Part shown: positions 22,201-32,146 of the stretch, piece after piece
Position numbering within the stretch: the first letter of the stretch is position 1
How the letters are laid out: each line of letters opens with the position of its first letter
Origin: Pterobdella sp. o SKG-2022
Lineage: Eukaryota; Annelida; Clitellata; Hirudinida; Piscicolidae
Direction: 5' to 3'
DNA: 64,000 bases
Assembly (NCBI GenBank): GCA_964035795.1
Contig: OZ038320.1
Coordinates: 17,750,589-17,814,588 of the forward strand
Translations under genes and position numbers: made by a program
The notes under the pieces: model-generated
The model's input: the letters and a program-made list of their open reading frames with translations, nothing else
Database searches by the model: none
Told to the model about the DNA's origin: nothing

Positions 22201-24427
22201 ACCTACCGAAGAAAAAAATGGATTAATAATGCAAAAAAAATTGTTTGATAACATTTTAAAAAATGTAAAATTTATGAGTTTTCAACTAAAGGTTCCATAT
22301 ATTTCATATTAATGTCTCTTCAGTAATTAATTTTTAGTGAAACTTTTTACGTCGACTCATGAAATTTTTAGTACATTTAGTGAGACAGCATAAATAACTA
22401 TAATTTTCGATAAGTCTAGCCTTATTATATAACGTTAGCTACAGCTTTATGATAAGGCTAAATTTACCGAAAATTATTTGCTGTCTCCATGAAGCAATGA
22501 AGAAGCTCATGAATCGACGTAAAAATTTTTAGTTATTTATTAATAATTTTTAAAGTAATTTATATGGTATAATTACTTTAATTTGAAATATAATAATGCT
22601 CAGTTCAATGATGAAATCCATTAAATTTATTTAATGACATTAGTTGTCTCCAAACTTCAACTCATTATATTTAGTTTTTCATATAAATGTTTCAACTTTC
22701 TTTTCACCAAAGTTTCAACAAATGTATGCCAATCAAAAATCTAATTATCTTGTTATTTTTTAAAATGCGTCAAAATGCTCTCATTCAAAAGTCTATTAAG
22801 CATGAAACATTTCATAAACCTTTCAGCAAAACTTCCAAATACCCTAAGGTTGAACCTACCTTGTGACCGCATAGAAACTTCTCGCATCCCATGGTCTCCC
22901 GCCTACCACGCTGAGTCAAGAACTTGCCATCTTCAACCTTTCGATAAGTTTGTCATCGTTTGCTTTCAAATTATATTCAACATTCTGATTAGGTTCTAAG
23001 CTTAATATCACAAATTTGGTCTTTCAGTTTAGTTGTTGACTGTTTCCATAAAATGTTTGGTCTTTAGAAGAACCAAACTAATTCACCTACCTGCTTCCCG
23101 ATGTTTTCACCAAATAAATGGCGAGCAGTAGGAGGAAACTTAATCTATATAATGGTTGGTAGGCTATGGCAGGTCTATGGCGTATCATTGTTCAAAGTGT
23201 GAGATCCCCTATTTGCAAGACGAGTTTTACTTTGGCAGCAAAACCTGATGCTGAAAATGATGAGAACTTTTCATGCTTCTTGCCAAAAACACGTGTGAAT
23301 GAGAAATGTTTGAGCGGGATGAGGTGATGTTGTGAGAGAGAATAAAAATTGGTAGATTGATTAATGAATTTATTATCTAATTAACCTATGCCTAAATGAT
23401 TGAAAGGAATAACGATTTAGTGAAATGGATTAATATAACAATGAGTGATTGAATAAATGAGAATTAAATGAGTAAAGATTATGGCAAAGCTATACTGAAA
23501 AACAAGAAAGTTTTGGATGAAAATTCTTTATAGTTTGAATTTGAATATTAGAAATTTTAAACCAATTTTTGAAACCATAAAATAATTTCCCCCAATTGAA
23601 TTTCGTATCAAAATTTACAACTTCACTCACAACTGAACTTTAATTGAAATTAATTTTCAAGAATAATGATACAAACTCGAAACAAAACAAACCATAGAGT
23701 TCTTTAATTGCGTTGGACATTCAATTAGTTGCTGAGTGACTGCAACATAAATTAACATTGCTGCATTGATTAATTTCTCTTGAATTGATTTTCTAATAAA
23801 GGTTGTTATTTTATTTTCATTATTATTATTATTCAACATCACACTAGTCCCCTGTTTAGTTGCTCGAGTTCTTTTGATCATGATGAACTGATGGGAAGCA
23901 GCAACGATAGTGAGAAAAACCGTGGTAAAATGTCCATTCAAAGCACTCATAATGAAAACAACGGTAGTAACAAGAACAACATTAGTAGTAAAAATAAAAA
24001 AGAAATTATACCTAATAAGAAATTCGAGACGGTAAACAAAAGTCATTTTCATAAAGCCCATGACACGGGAAACACGAGTAATAATAATGGAAAAAATAAA
24101 GGTTTTGATAATAATCCTAATCAGTATACTGAAAATATTAAAGGCAGTAAAATTACAAGTAATAAAAGTGTTATTACTGATTTTATCAACGGAAATGTTG
24201 AAAAGGGTAATAACAATAATACCCAAAACAAAAAGAATAAAAACAAAAATAAAATTAATGCTATTAAAAAAAATATAAAAAAATCGAGTGAATTTGAAAA
24301 AGTTGCAAAGATTGAAAAGAATGGCAAGGGTGATAACGTTTTGAATGATGGAGTGAGCAGGTTCTGTGTGTGCAGGAACGATTATTACGGCGTGCCCTAT
24401 GCAGAAGACTTGGTAGTTACCTTATAA
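7257..24427 (+). CDS. MGAT5: Alpha-1,6-mannosylglycoprotein 6-beta-N-acetylglucosaminyltransferase (GnT-V), 15 exons, apparently complete
   Basis: Exons: 7257-7377, 7517-7809, 7866-8064, 8110-8227, 10283-10419, 10968-11077, 11142-11206, 11922-12006, 15033-15155, 15417-15539, 21149-21269, 21528-21587, 21966-22032, 22849-22947, 23848-24427. They sum to 2301 nt (766 aa + TAA), all phases compatible. Residues 13-28 (VLIILLIIAFFHFFYI) form a type II Golgi signal anchor. The family adds beta-1,6-GlcNAc to the alpha-1,6 mannose of N-glycans. GGPMGEL (Glu165) matches the motif holding the reported catalytic base. Further matches: VDMYGTEA, QFYTMF|PHTPDN, IGLGHPIE (377-384, donor site region), NGKPTRR|IITSQ, WIFTMEGYL, DCKDFC..GLICDF, PLFSC and RFCVCR. 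Vertebrate MGAT5 has a luminal region of roughly 150-200 residues before the catalytic domain; here it is about 70. An Asn/Lys-rich insert separates PLFSC from RFCVCR. Least certain splice calls: the acceptor at 8110, the acceptor at 21528 and the 22032/22849 join (an alternative is 22023/22792). Confidence 0.9.
11382..11444. repeat. 17-bp tandem repeat (VNTR), about 3.7 copies
   Basis: The unit acgcctgtgagatgaag repeats at 11382, 11399 (one change, a to g), 11416 and partly at 11433. It lies in MGAT5 intron 7. The overlapping minus-strand ORF (11282-11554) is a by-product of the repeat and is not called. Confidence 0.85.
13003..13040. repeat. Solo arm related to the 22.3-kb MITE
   Basis: The segment ctataattttcgataag...tcttatcataaaacg matches the left inner arm of the inverted-repeat element at 22,344-22,525 (about 30 of 37 positions). 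It contains a perfect small hairpin gataaga-atag-tcttatc. It lies in MGAT5 intron 8. Confidence 0.55.
13632..13712. repeat. Degenerate tandem repeat with unit ctgggcatgacgttaaactgca
   Basis: Three occurrences of c(c/t)tgggcatga(cgt/aat)t are followed twice by aaactgcact at a spacing of about 35 bp. It sits immediately upstream of the dispersed repeat at 13,718 and may belong to it. Confidence 0.55.
13718..14045. repeat. Dispersed repeat of unknown type, copy 1
   Basis: Clearly related to 57,475-57,815. Shared blocks include attctggtatc, ctttgtcattyg, gtgtgggaacg/ttgtggaaacg, gatagtttcaagttggacgtta against gataatttcaagttagacgtta, ggctggcag, and gactgctgt.aa.cc followed by gacatg.a.agc. Both strands are open for about 65-71 codons here, but copy 2 has stops and indels, so no coding function is claimed. 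It lies in MGAT5 intron 8. Confidence 0.75.
14114..14244. mobile_element. Small MITE with 22-bp TIRs and a 14-bp flanking direct repeat
   Basis: agtaagattaacaaacacaaag (14139-14160) is inverted at 14221-14242 with one mismatch. The centre holds a second hairpin, cgtaag/cttacg (14191-14207). The direct repeat ctatttatggttat flanks the unit at 14100-14113 and 14245-14258. It has no coding content. Confidence 0.7.
15739..15953. mobile_element. Long foldback element (~75-bp arms, ~65-bp loop)
   Basis: The left arm 15740-15811 and right arm 15877-15952 are near-perfect complements, including tagatacatatattttttca with aaaaactaaaatttt. A related direct repeat (tttacttgatg..taagtt) lies on both sides at 15687-15703 and 15954-15973, which could be a target duplication. 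It lies in MGAT5 intron 10, just downstream of the antisense Cys-rich gene's stop codon. Confidence 0.7.
15998..16964 (-). CDS. Unrecognised cysteine-rich protein nested antisense in MGAT5 intron 10
   Basis: Two exons, 16964-16304 and 16245-15998, are joined by a 58-bp intron (AACG|GTAAGT ... TTTTAG|ATCC). The joined frame gives 302 residues ending at TAA. An upstream acceptor (tatgtttcag) suggests a missing 5' exon; otherwise an ATG at 16973 would start with MFQKNSR. I count 28 Cys with spacings such as C-x5-C-x2-C, CC pairs and a closing CQCPQ. There is one likely N-glycosylation site (NTT in SENTTYTP). The C-terminal part (DESCCADNPCNKCDIPC) looks like a small disulfide-rich secreted module. 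I do not recognise the family. No signal peptide is visible; it may lie in an undetected exon above 16,964. The opposite-strand ORF at 16559-16927 is a shadow. A secreted or extracellular role is inferred from cysteine content only. Confidence 0.75.
16974..18215. other. Intronic DNA with a pyrimidine-rich tract (17,400-18,120)
   Basis: Nothing coding is supported. From about 17,400 to 18,120 the plus strand is unusually rich in T and C (tctctctcttttcc, cttcttcttttataag), and its ORFs (17727-17975, 17839-18114) translate as Phe/Leu/Ser runs caused by composition. Similar tracts occur at 48,050-48,800 and, on the opposite strand, at 12,120-12,670 and 27,720-28,200. Confidence 0.5.
18216..20105 (-). 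mobile_element. RTE-like non-LTR retrotransposon, 5'-truncated and broken
   Basis: Minus-strand order is endonuclease, reverse transcriptase, C-terminal end. At 20105-19674 an apurinic-endonuclease segment has MGDFTSKIGG and later NQIDYIL and LLDSDHRLL. Around 19,390-19,290 the linker reads YDQEGRTIMNDEEI. The RT catalytic motif YADDLDF ends near 18,911-18,892, followed by LNLHVKPSKTEITLVERGT. The 3' part (18609-18379 and 18407-18216) reads ILIYNGNSWGISKTQ then DIFHRKQLKQVLNIYHPR and later FRGRPRETLLTTL. The domains fall in different frames with many stops, so it is a relic. A gatgat-rich end lies at 18,241-18,267. It sits in MGAT5 intron 10. Confidence 0.85.
22344..22525. mobile_element. MITE with nested inverted repeats
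   Basis: The outer arm tttttacgtcgactcatga (22344-22362) is inverted at 22507-22525 with one mismatch. The inner arm gagacagca (22382) matches tgctgtctc (22479-22487) and continues through taattttcg.taa..taGCCTTAT. There is no ORF. It lies in MGAT5 intron 13; a related solo arm is at 13,003-13,040. Confidence 0.75.
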
Positions 24428-24985
24428 TATTCATCATTGGAACGTCAATTACATGAATATATTTTTCCTTGATGACTCATTTAAATGCGTATATTTGAAT
24501 TAAATTGTTTATTTATTTGTTATTAAAAAATGGATTGTTTATTAAATCTTCCTTTCAAATCATATGGTAATGTTAGCTATTAACTTTGTTATTTGTTTTT
24601 TTAAAGTAAATATCGATATATTTTATTTGAGTTTTAAACTATAACAGGGATGACGCGGAGTTAATGTGATTTATAGCCAGTTTTATTTTTCGAAAAAAAT
24701 AATTCAATGCAGATGTGATATATGTTTTGAAAAATGTTATTTTTTTCTTTGCACTGTGAATGACTTTCCTTAAGTTTATATAGAATTTTTTTGAAGTCAA
24801 ACTTTTCAAAAAAATTCTTCAAAACTTTAAATCTCATAAAGCCATTTTTAAATCTAAAATTTTGAAATTCACTAAAAAAGAAAAAAAAAGTTAAATCTTG
24901 AATAATTTCAAACGTATCTCTAGTCGTTTAAAGCCTACTTACAACGAGTATGAAACACTCACACTTTCGAAACTAGTGGAAAAAC

Positions 24986-25074
24986 CTTGAAGTTACAATT
25001 GTCTTTTATACCAAAATACTTGCAACCAATGCAATCACCCCATGAGCTGTTAAGTGGTTGTTTGCATTTGATTA
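24986..25074 (-). CDS. Candidate internal exon of an unknown cysteine-rich protein
   Basis: It is bounded by an acceptor (gaaatgttag) and a donor (TTCAAG|GTTTTT). The 29 codons start IKCKQPLNSSWGDCIGC and end KYFGIKDNCNFK. Four Cys, the Trp-Gly-Asp and GC content above the surroundings suggest coding. I cannot assign a domain or join it to another exon. It is convergent with the MGAT5 3' end. An open stretch this short can occur by chance. Confidence 0.3.
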
Positions 25075-28000
25075 CTAACATTTCAATAAGGTTATTTTGT
25101 GGTTGGTGCGTTTTATTCAATTTAAATGTTTTGTCTTCAATGTTTTTAGAATAACATATTTTTTTTCAAAATACTTTGGTAAAAATTTGAATTAATTATT
25201 GGATTGAATAAGTAACAGTTGAGTTATTTTGTGAGACCCATCAGCATGCCAAGAGCCTCAATGATTTCTATTCGTGTTTCTTGTATTACAATCACGTCTT
25301 TAATAACCCTCACTTTTCTCGCAACTTCTCTTCATTAGCAATTTTTGCTCATATCAGTTGTTTTGCTTCTTTCAATTAAAGATAATCATTATTTTTGAAA
25401 TAAATTCAGTTTTTTAATTAAGTTTGAGTTGAATTTAGTTGTTTAATTAGATTTGTGGTGAAGTTAGCTCTTCTAATTATTTTTAAGCTGATTTGTTTTT
25501 AAGGGTTAGCGGTGGTTTTTGAAGGTTGAATATATTTCAATTTAGTTTTGAATGTGTCTTAACAACCAATGAATTTCTTAAATTTTGAATGCTTAAAATG
25601 TTCAATTTTTTCAATTTTTTCAATAAAAATTTGAATAATTTGGTAAATTTTTTTCACATCGGCAGCATCAGTTGTTCTTGTTGAAAAAGTCTTCCTACTA
25701 ATTTTAAGTTTTTTGGAGTGTTAATGCTGTAAAAACATTCACTATTTTGGGGCTAGTTTTATATTTCATTACAGTTTTTCCGCTTCAGCTGGTTAGGCCA
25801 ATAAAATTTTTACACACGTTTTTACACATTTTGAAATTAAAAATAAAGTGCTTTTATTGAGTTTTACTTTCTACTATAAAATGGAATCCACAAAAGTGCT
25901 CTAAGCTTTTTTTTTTCATTAAATAACAGTTTTTGTTTAAGAAAAGTTTTCAACTATTGAAACAAAACGTAGTAGTACGCTGATACCATAAATGATTAAA
26001 CAGCGAAATATTTGATACATCTTGTAATGGATTTTTTTAAATTGAAAAAACTACTTTGGTTTCAAAGCTGTAGTCAATTTGAAAAAAATGTTTGATGCTC
26101 ACTAGTAGAAAGTGAAATACTTTTAAAAAATTATAAACTGCTCAAAAACGGAAAGCTGGACCATTTAAATGCTGTAACCTTTCTTGCTTTACTAAGCGGT
26201 GAAAGAGTTTATTTACTGATTGGTAATTACTGTAAAAATTGTTTCAAGTTTGTTTTTAATTATGGAGAAAACATTATTAAAAAGCAAAAATTTTTTTTGT
26301 GAATGTTGCAAGTAAACAAAAAGTAAGGAAATGCATAGGGAATTGAATTGAAATTTGATGGTTCTGAAGTGATTAAATCTAAACATTCTTTCAAATCAAT
26401 CGAAAAAATACAAAACCATTTTCTTTTTGATTCTCATCCGACTTTTAATGTAATAACGGTTATTTTTGTTAGATGCGACAATTCTTATTCAAATAATTGT
26501 TCTAATATGAAAATAAACTTGGATTTGATTGTTTATTGACAAAGTATTCGTTCGAGCGAATAAAATAAAGAATAAAGCATGCAAAAATAAATCAGTTTTA
26601 AAAGAATGAAAGAACAAAAAATTTTAAATTATGCAGGATTTTTGACAACAAAATAAAGAAAATAAAGAAAAGGCAAAAATACATATAATTAATATGCAAA
26701 CAATTTAAACATGAATGACGCTTCATTTTTCACGAAATAAATTTAAAAAACAAATAAAACGTGTAAAGAAATTTATTTCAACAACTAAAGGAAAGGGAAG
26801 AATCTGCGAAGCTTAGCTGCTGTGAAAGCTTTTTTGTTAGACTAAGAAAAAGTAGTATTAAGAATGGCTAAAGAGATTTTTATATTAGACGCACTTTCAA
26901 TTTGTTTTCAACTTAAATTGAAATTTTGTGCTCTGAATTCAAGTTGCTTTTGTGAAGTATATTTGAGGTTAAAAAGATTTTTCTTGCCGAATAAAAACTA
27001 TGAAAATAACTTTCGAAAACACTTGCAATACAACGCCGATTTGCTAATTTAACTAGCTTATAAAGTCAAGCATCAATCTAGTGACGAGGTTAAATCAAGA
27101 AATTTAGAAAATTCACTTTCAAAACAAGAGCCATCTTAAAATGAAGTTGAAGTAAAAAAGTGATTTTCTGTAAAACTATTGAATGACTGTTCACAAAAGG
27201 CACCATGCTGAATATTGGGGTGTCAATGAAATAAAAACTTGATAAAGATAAAAACTGAAGAAAATAAAGTGTAAGATTAATAAAGGGCTTTTATAGCATT
27301 CAATCAATTAAATAAAATCAAACAAGCAAGAAGTAGCAATTGTGGCAGAGGGTGATAGTTATAGTTATGGAATGAAAATAACCCACGATTTTCTATTACC
27401 AAGTTATTTTTATTATAAAATTATTTCATACCGTTATAGATACAAGGATTGAATATGAATTTAATTACACTTAACATTTATACTTGTTTTGGAAAAAATC
27501 ATCAACATCACAAACTTTTCCATTCAAACAAGGAGCTAGAAAATCAATTTTATTTTCAGTAGTTCACAATAATTTAAGCTCAAAAGTATTGCATTAGAAT
27601 GGAAGGAAACGGTGTAGATTAAATAACAGATGCCTTAGAAAGCTTGGAATAGAAGGATGTGGTGAATAATTTAAATTTGAGTTTATTATGAAATCTCTTA
27701 CGAGGTGGGACATAATAGAACTAGAAATGTGTTAGAAAGTTTTTATTCAGTCTTGCAAAAAGATTTTTACTTTCAAAATGTTTTATTGGCTTGGAGATTA
27801 GAAAAAACAGGTTAAAATGTATATAAAAAATAATGATTGCCGAAATAACACAAACGAGAAAATAGCTAAAATAAAAAATAATAGAATTCTTGAAAGAGGT
27901 TGATAAAGAAAAGATTGTAAAAATAATTTTACAGAATCTTTTCAAGGAGAGCATAGATCTATATGTATAAATAAACATAAATTTTATGCAAAAAAGCACA

Positions 28001-28274
28001 AAACAAAAGTGGAAAAATGACATTTTTCATTAATACAAAAAAATGTTCTAAAAACAAGTAAGAAAAAGTATAATTGAAAACAAAAGTAAAAATTTTTGTG
28101 ACAAGCGAAAAAAAATGAAGTTTTTCAAATAGATTAGCTAAGTTGACAAGAAGAAAATCAAAATAAACTAAACTTAAAAAAAAATCAACAAAATCAGGGA
28201 TAGGAGTAACTTTCGGAGCCAAGGGATGGATCAGAGAGGTAAACGACTGAAACAATGACGTCAGAGAGTTAATT

Positions 28275-28345
28275 TATTTGGCGCTGAGTGCGCTCGTGTG
28301 CAAAAAGCAATATCACTAACGGCCGGCCGAGAATTGCTATTGTCT
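28275..28345. other. GC-rich patch with ggccggcc palindrome
   Basis: The segment from ttggcgctgagtgcgctcgt to taacggccggccgag stands out in very AT-rich DNA and directly abuts the purine-rich tract. It could be the end of a repeat or a small promoter-like island. No coding frame or family is recognised. Confidence 0.3.
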
Positions 28346-31003
28346 GATCTATTGTGTTGTTTTGTTTGTTTTTTCTTCTTTATTTTCAGTCAAACCTTAT
28401 TTTTTGTTTGATTGATCAAGTTTCGAATATATTTTTCATAAAGTCTTGCTCGGCTTGGTATTCTTTGGGTCCAAGAAATTTACAGGCTTAAAAATTATAT
28501 TGATTTTGAACCTCGTTTTTAAAAATATCACTTTTACTTCGGTAGCTTTGAATGAAGTCATTTAAGAGAAAAATGTTGAAGCAACGCCTTGTGTGCCAGA
28601 TTCAAGCCCATCTATTGGAAAAAAGAAATAAGTATAATATTATTTTGACAACGTTTTGAAGCTTTTTTTTATTTACACTTGAAAACAAACGTGTGTATAT
28701 AGAGTCATGGCTATATTTGCAACAATAGTTTTTTTTGAAATAGACTTAGTTATGTGAGAACAATTCCTAAACAAGCGTACCTAACGAGAGCTTTCAAATG
28801 AAGCTAATAAGACTCTTACGTGTTTTTTTTGATATCTGAAGACTCAATGCATGTGAAGGCATGGAAAGATAAAGTTACATTCAATAAAACAAAATAGATA
28901 AAATTCTAAGTTGGAAAACATTCGAACATCAAAGCGTGCTGTGAGTTCAGTTAATGGAGTAGAGTTTTCATAACATTTTGAAACGTGCAAATTACTGCCA
29001 AAAAGCTGACAGTGGAATCAATCAAAACCTAGTTTTTAGTGCATAATCTCTACTAAGCAATTTCATGCAATTATATACAGCCTGCACTGAAACTACTAAT
29101 GAAGTTTCAAAATATTAAGTCATGTATTAAGAATATGTGAGAAAATGAACATAGAAAAATAGTTTAAAGATGTGAAAAAACTTTAATGAATGTAGAGAAT
29201 AATTATACAAATTGTTTCCAAAGTAAAGTTTGAAAAATTCACATAACATTAAAATTTCGTCTTTCAGTATATTTTATGAAGTCAAACTTTTGATAAACTC
29301 ACTTGAAATTTAAATGTGTCCGAAAGTTAAAAAGTTTAATGACGGAGAAAATTTATTCTTCGCTCTGAAACCTCAAACTTTTTTAAAATTTTGTGTTATA
29401 AATTTCATGAAAATTCGAGAAAAAAATGTATTTTAAATTGGAAAGAAATTTACGATATGAAAATTACAACTTAAACACTAAATTAGTAGTGATTATAGAA
29501 CCTACTAAGTAAGACGCTACCATATAAATTACACTAAAAGAACCAAGGTTTTAGTTTTTTCTATTATTTAACTCTACAAAATGTGAGTTAAACATATAAA
29601 TTTTAGCCGCAAATATGTCTAGAATAAAGCTTAAAGAACGAGGCGTGTGAGTAAGGATTAGAGAGGAATAACTTCATTTTGCGCCATGTAACAAGTTCAA
29701 TTCTGCAAGTTTTAAACTCCTAGCGGTTTTATTCTTTGAAAAAATCATGCAAAATTGTTTCATTGAAGTTTTTACTCACAATGTTGTGGTTTGCATTCCA
29801 AAAGGCTCATAAGACAAAAATGCTTGAAAAATTTAGAAACATAATTTGAACTTTTATTTTCTGTTTTTAACAAAAGTTCATGGAAAATTAATATGAAATA
29901 AATGTTGAAAGCAAAAAATGGAAAAAGAGAAACACCAAAATCTCTTCATTTCTTCTTCTTAAACCTTTTACTATGCGTAAATATGTCATGATTTTTGACT
30001 TAATCTCATTGACAGATTTTAAGCCTATTTTGCATGCATTTTTGCTTTTTTCAGTTAACCTTATATATCATTTATTATTATAACTTTTTTGTTATAAAGT
30101 TTATATATTTTTACACATTTTTTTCCATAGAAACATTAATATTTTTTGGATTGAGTTTTTTCAATATATACAGTTTTCTTAAACATGTTTTTTTGACGTT
30201 TTTATGCGTCACATTAACTTGCCTTCTATACTATTGCTTAAGAAGATTTTATTCAACTTTTGAAAAAAAATTTAAACAAAAAAGAATATATAAAAACCCA
30301 CTGTGACGGTAATAAATGTAAAAATGTATAAATGAATGGAAAAAATCTGTTTGAAATATATCAAGTTAAATTTAGAGTAATAAATTCTAGTTAAGAAAAG
30401 TGAAGAAACAAAAACTTGCTTGAGCATAAAAACATAAAAAAGTTTCACTTTCAAAAAATTTATTTTGATGAAAAATTATTGATAGCGTGTTTAAAAAATG
30501 AGAAGTTATGAATATAAATGAAAAGTAAATGAAAAAATATGGTAAATCTGATTGTTAGATATGAAGATAGATGAAGAAGCTACCACTAATATTGATAGAA
30601 GATCAAAAAGTAATAATAAAATTTTTATATGGAATATTAAAATATAGAATTATTCGGCAAAACTAAAAAATTATTTTGAAAATTTAAAAGTGGAAAACCT
30701 TTTTATAAGATGTTGCGTGTTGTGGTCGTGTGGAGAAAAAGAAATACAAACACGGCTTATTTGATCAGCGAAATTTCACTTTCGAAAAGTTTTTTTACAT
30801 TTGATTTATAACTTTTTAATTTATGCAATATATGTTTACAGAAAGATTTTTAATTGATATTGAGATTATAAAGCCCTTTTTCACAATAAAGGATTTAAAA
30901 ACACAGCAGAATAAAATCAAGCGTGAATAAGAAAAAATTATGAACTGGAAAAATTTTTTAATGAAGAACATAAAACGTTTATTTATAAACTCAAAAACTA
31001 AAT

Positions 31004-32146
31004 TTTGTATTTGTATTTGTAGGGCGTGCAGTTTGCAAACTAGGTTTGCTGCAGAGGCGCTGTTCTAATCAGAAGGGCTATGAGAAAGAAATTTGGCTAT
31101 AAAGATGCGTTTTTAAACGCTTGCGAAAAATTTTAAGAGAAGGTGAAAGACGGACATTAAGTGGAAGAGAGTTCCATAAGTGAGGGGCGATATGCGAGAA
31201 GGAGCGATGTAAGAAAGGTTTAGAAGAGACAGGCTGATGTAGGCATAAACCAGTGTTGGAAGACCTGAGAGACTCAGAAGTCTGTCTGATGGAAAGACGG
31301 TCATATAAATAAGCTGGCTGATTAAAGTATAAGATGTTAGCCGTGAGCCATAGCAACTTGAACTGGGCTCTTAGTACGACCGGCAGCCAATGGAGGCGAT
31401 CGAGACAGGTGTGAGATGAAGAATAGTAGTCGGCTTGAAGAGCGGTTTTAGCAGCGCGATTTTGGAGAGATTGCAACTTAGAAATAAGACAGTTCGGGAG
31501 TCGACAAAGAAGAGAGTTACAGTAATCAATCCTTGAAAGAACTAAAGAGATGATCAGAGCAACGGCAGTGTCAAAGGGTAGGAACTTGCGTGCCTGTCTG
31601 ATCGCATGGAGATGAAAGTTGGATGATTGTATGATCTGAGAGACAAAGTGTGTAAAGTTGAGTCTAGAATCAAGAGTTACACCTAGTATCTTCAGTTTGG
31701 ACGTTACGGAAAGAGTAGTGCTGTCAAAGATTACTTCAGTGGGAAGATTGGATTTGGAAAGGAGTATGGGACTGCCGACAAACATCACTTCGCTTTTGTT
31801 AGGATTCAACATGAGGTGATTGTTAGAAAACCAAAGATTGAGCTCAGTGATGCATTCAGATATCTTAGTGAGGCTGGGATGAGGATCAAGGTAAGAAGCG
31901 CCTGTAAAGAGGGTAATATCATCAGCAAACTGATGATATAGAACGTCGTGCTTCTGTATGATCTCGCTAATAGGAGAAGTATAAAGAGAAAAGAGTATGG
32001 GCCCAAGAACAGAACCTTGAGGAACACCAAAACGAAGGGAGACAGGGGTAGAGGAAGAGCAGCTTATCTTAACAAATTGCTTGCGTTCGGAAAGATAGGA
32101 CTGAAACCAGGATAAAGCAACTAAATTTTGAATCGAAGAATCAGTT
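31004..32146 (-). mobile_element. L2/CR1-like LINE, 5'-truncated, with open reverse-transcriptase frame
   Basis: From about 32,146 down to 31,078 the minus strand is one uninterrupted frame of about 355 codons covering the RT palm, thumb and C-terminus. Motifs in order: FGVPQGSVLGPILFSLY, then FADDITLF (catalytic Asp pair), LMLNPNKSEV, LGVTLDS, RIDYCNSLLCRLP, LHWLPVVLRAQFKL and HLWNSLPLNVR. This order is typical of L2/CR1-clade elements. The 3' end, past the stop, is a (tacaaa)n-like repeat at 31,004-31,020. The endonuclease and RT N-terminus are absent, the usual result of 5' truncation. The lack of stops means it is much younger than the fragment at 47.6 kb. Confidence 0.9.

Larger units (their letters stand above)
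24428..31003. other. Gene-poor AT-rich region downstream of MGAT5
   Basis: Apart from one candidate exon (24,986-25,074, minus) I see no supportable gene. It includes the presumed MGAT5 3' UTR, a purine-rich plus-strand tract at 27,720-28,200 (Phe-rich minus ORFs there reflect composition), and an unusually GC-rich patch at 28,275-28,345 with the palindrome ggccggcc. ORFs at 26348, 26864 and 30034 have no recognisable features. Confidence 0.5.

Noticed and set aside
23657..24226. 189-codon minus-strand ORF rich in Ile, Phe and Thr
   Set aside because: It is antisense to the Asn/Lys-rich coding exon; its composition is the mirror of that sequence.
23891..24427. Asn/Lys-rich ORF as an independent gene starting at ATG 23,891
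   Set aside because: The frame is open back to an acceptor at 23,847 that adds PLFSC. It joins in phase to MGAT5 exon 14 and ends with an MGAT5-like C-terminus, so it is better explained as the terminal exon.
25199..25375. Open frames on both strands (plus FCETHQHAKSLNDF; minus RKVRVIKDVIVIQETR)
   Set aside because: Neither has matching splice partners or a recognisable domain.
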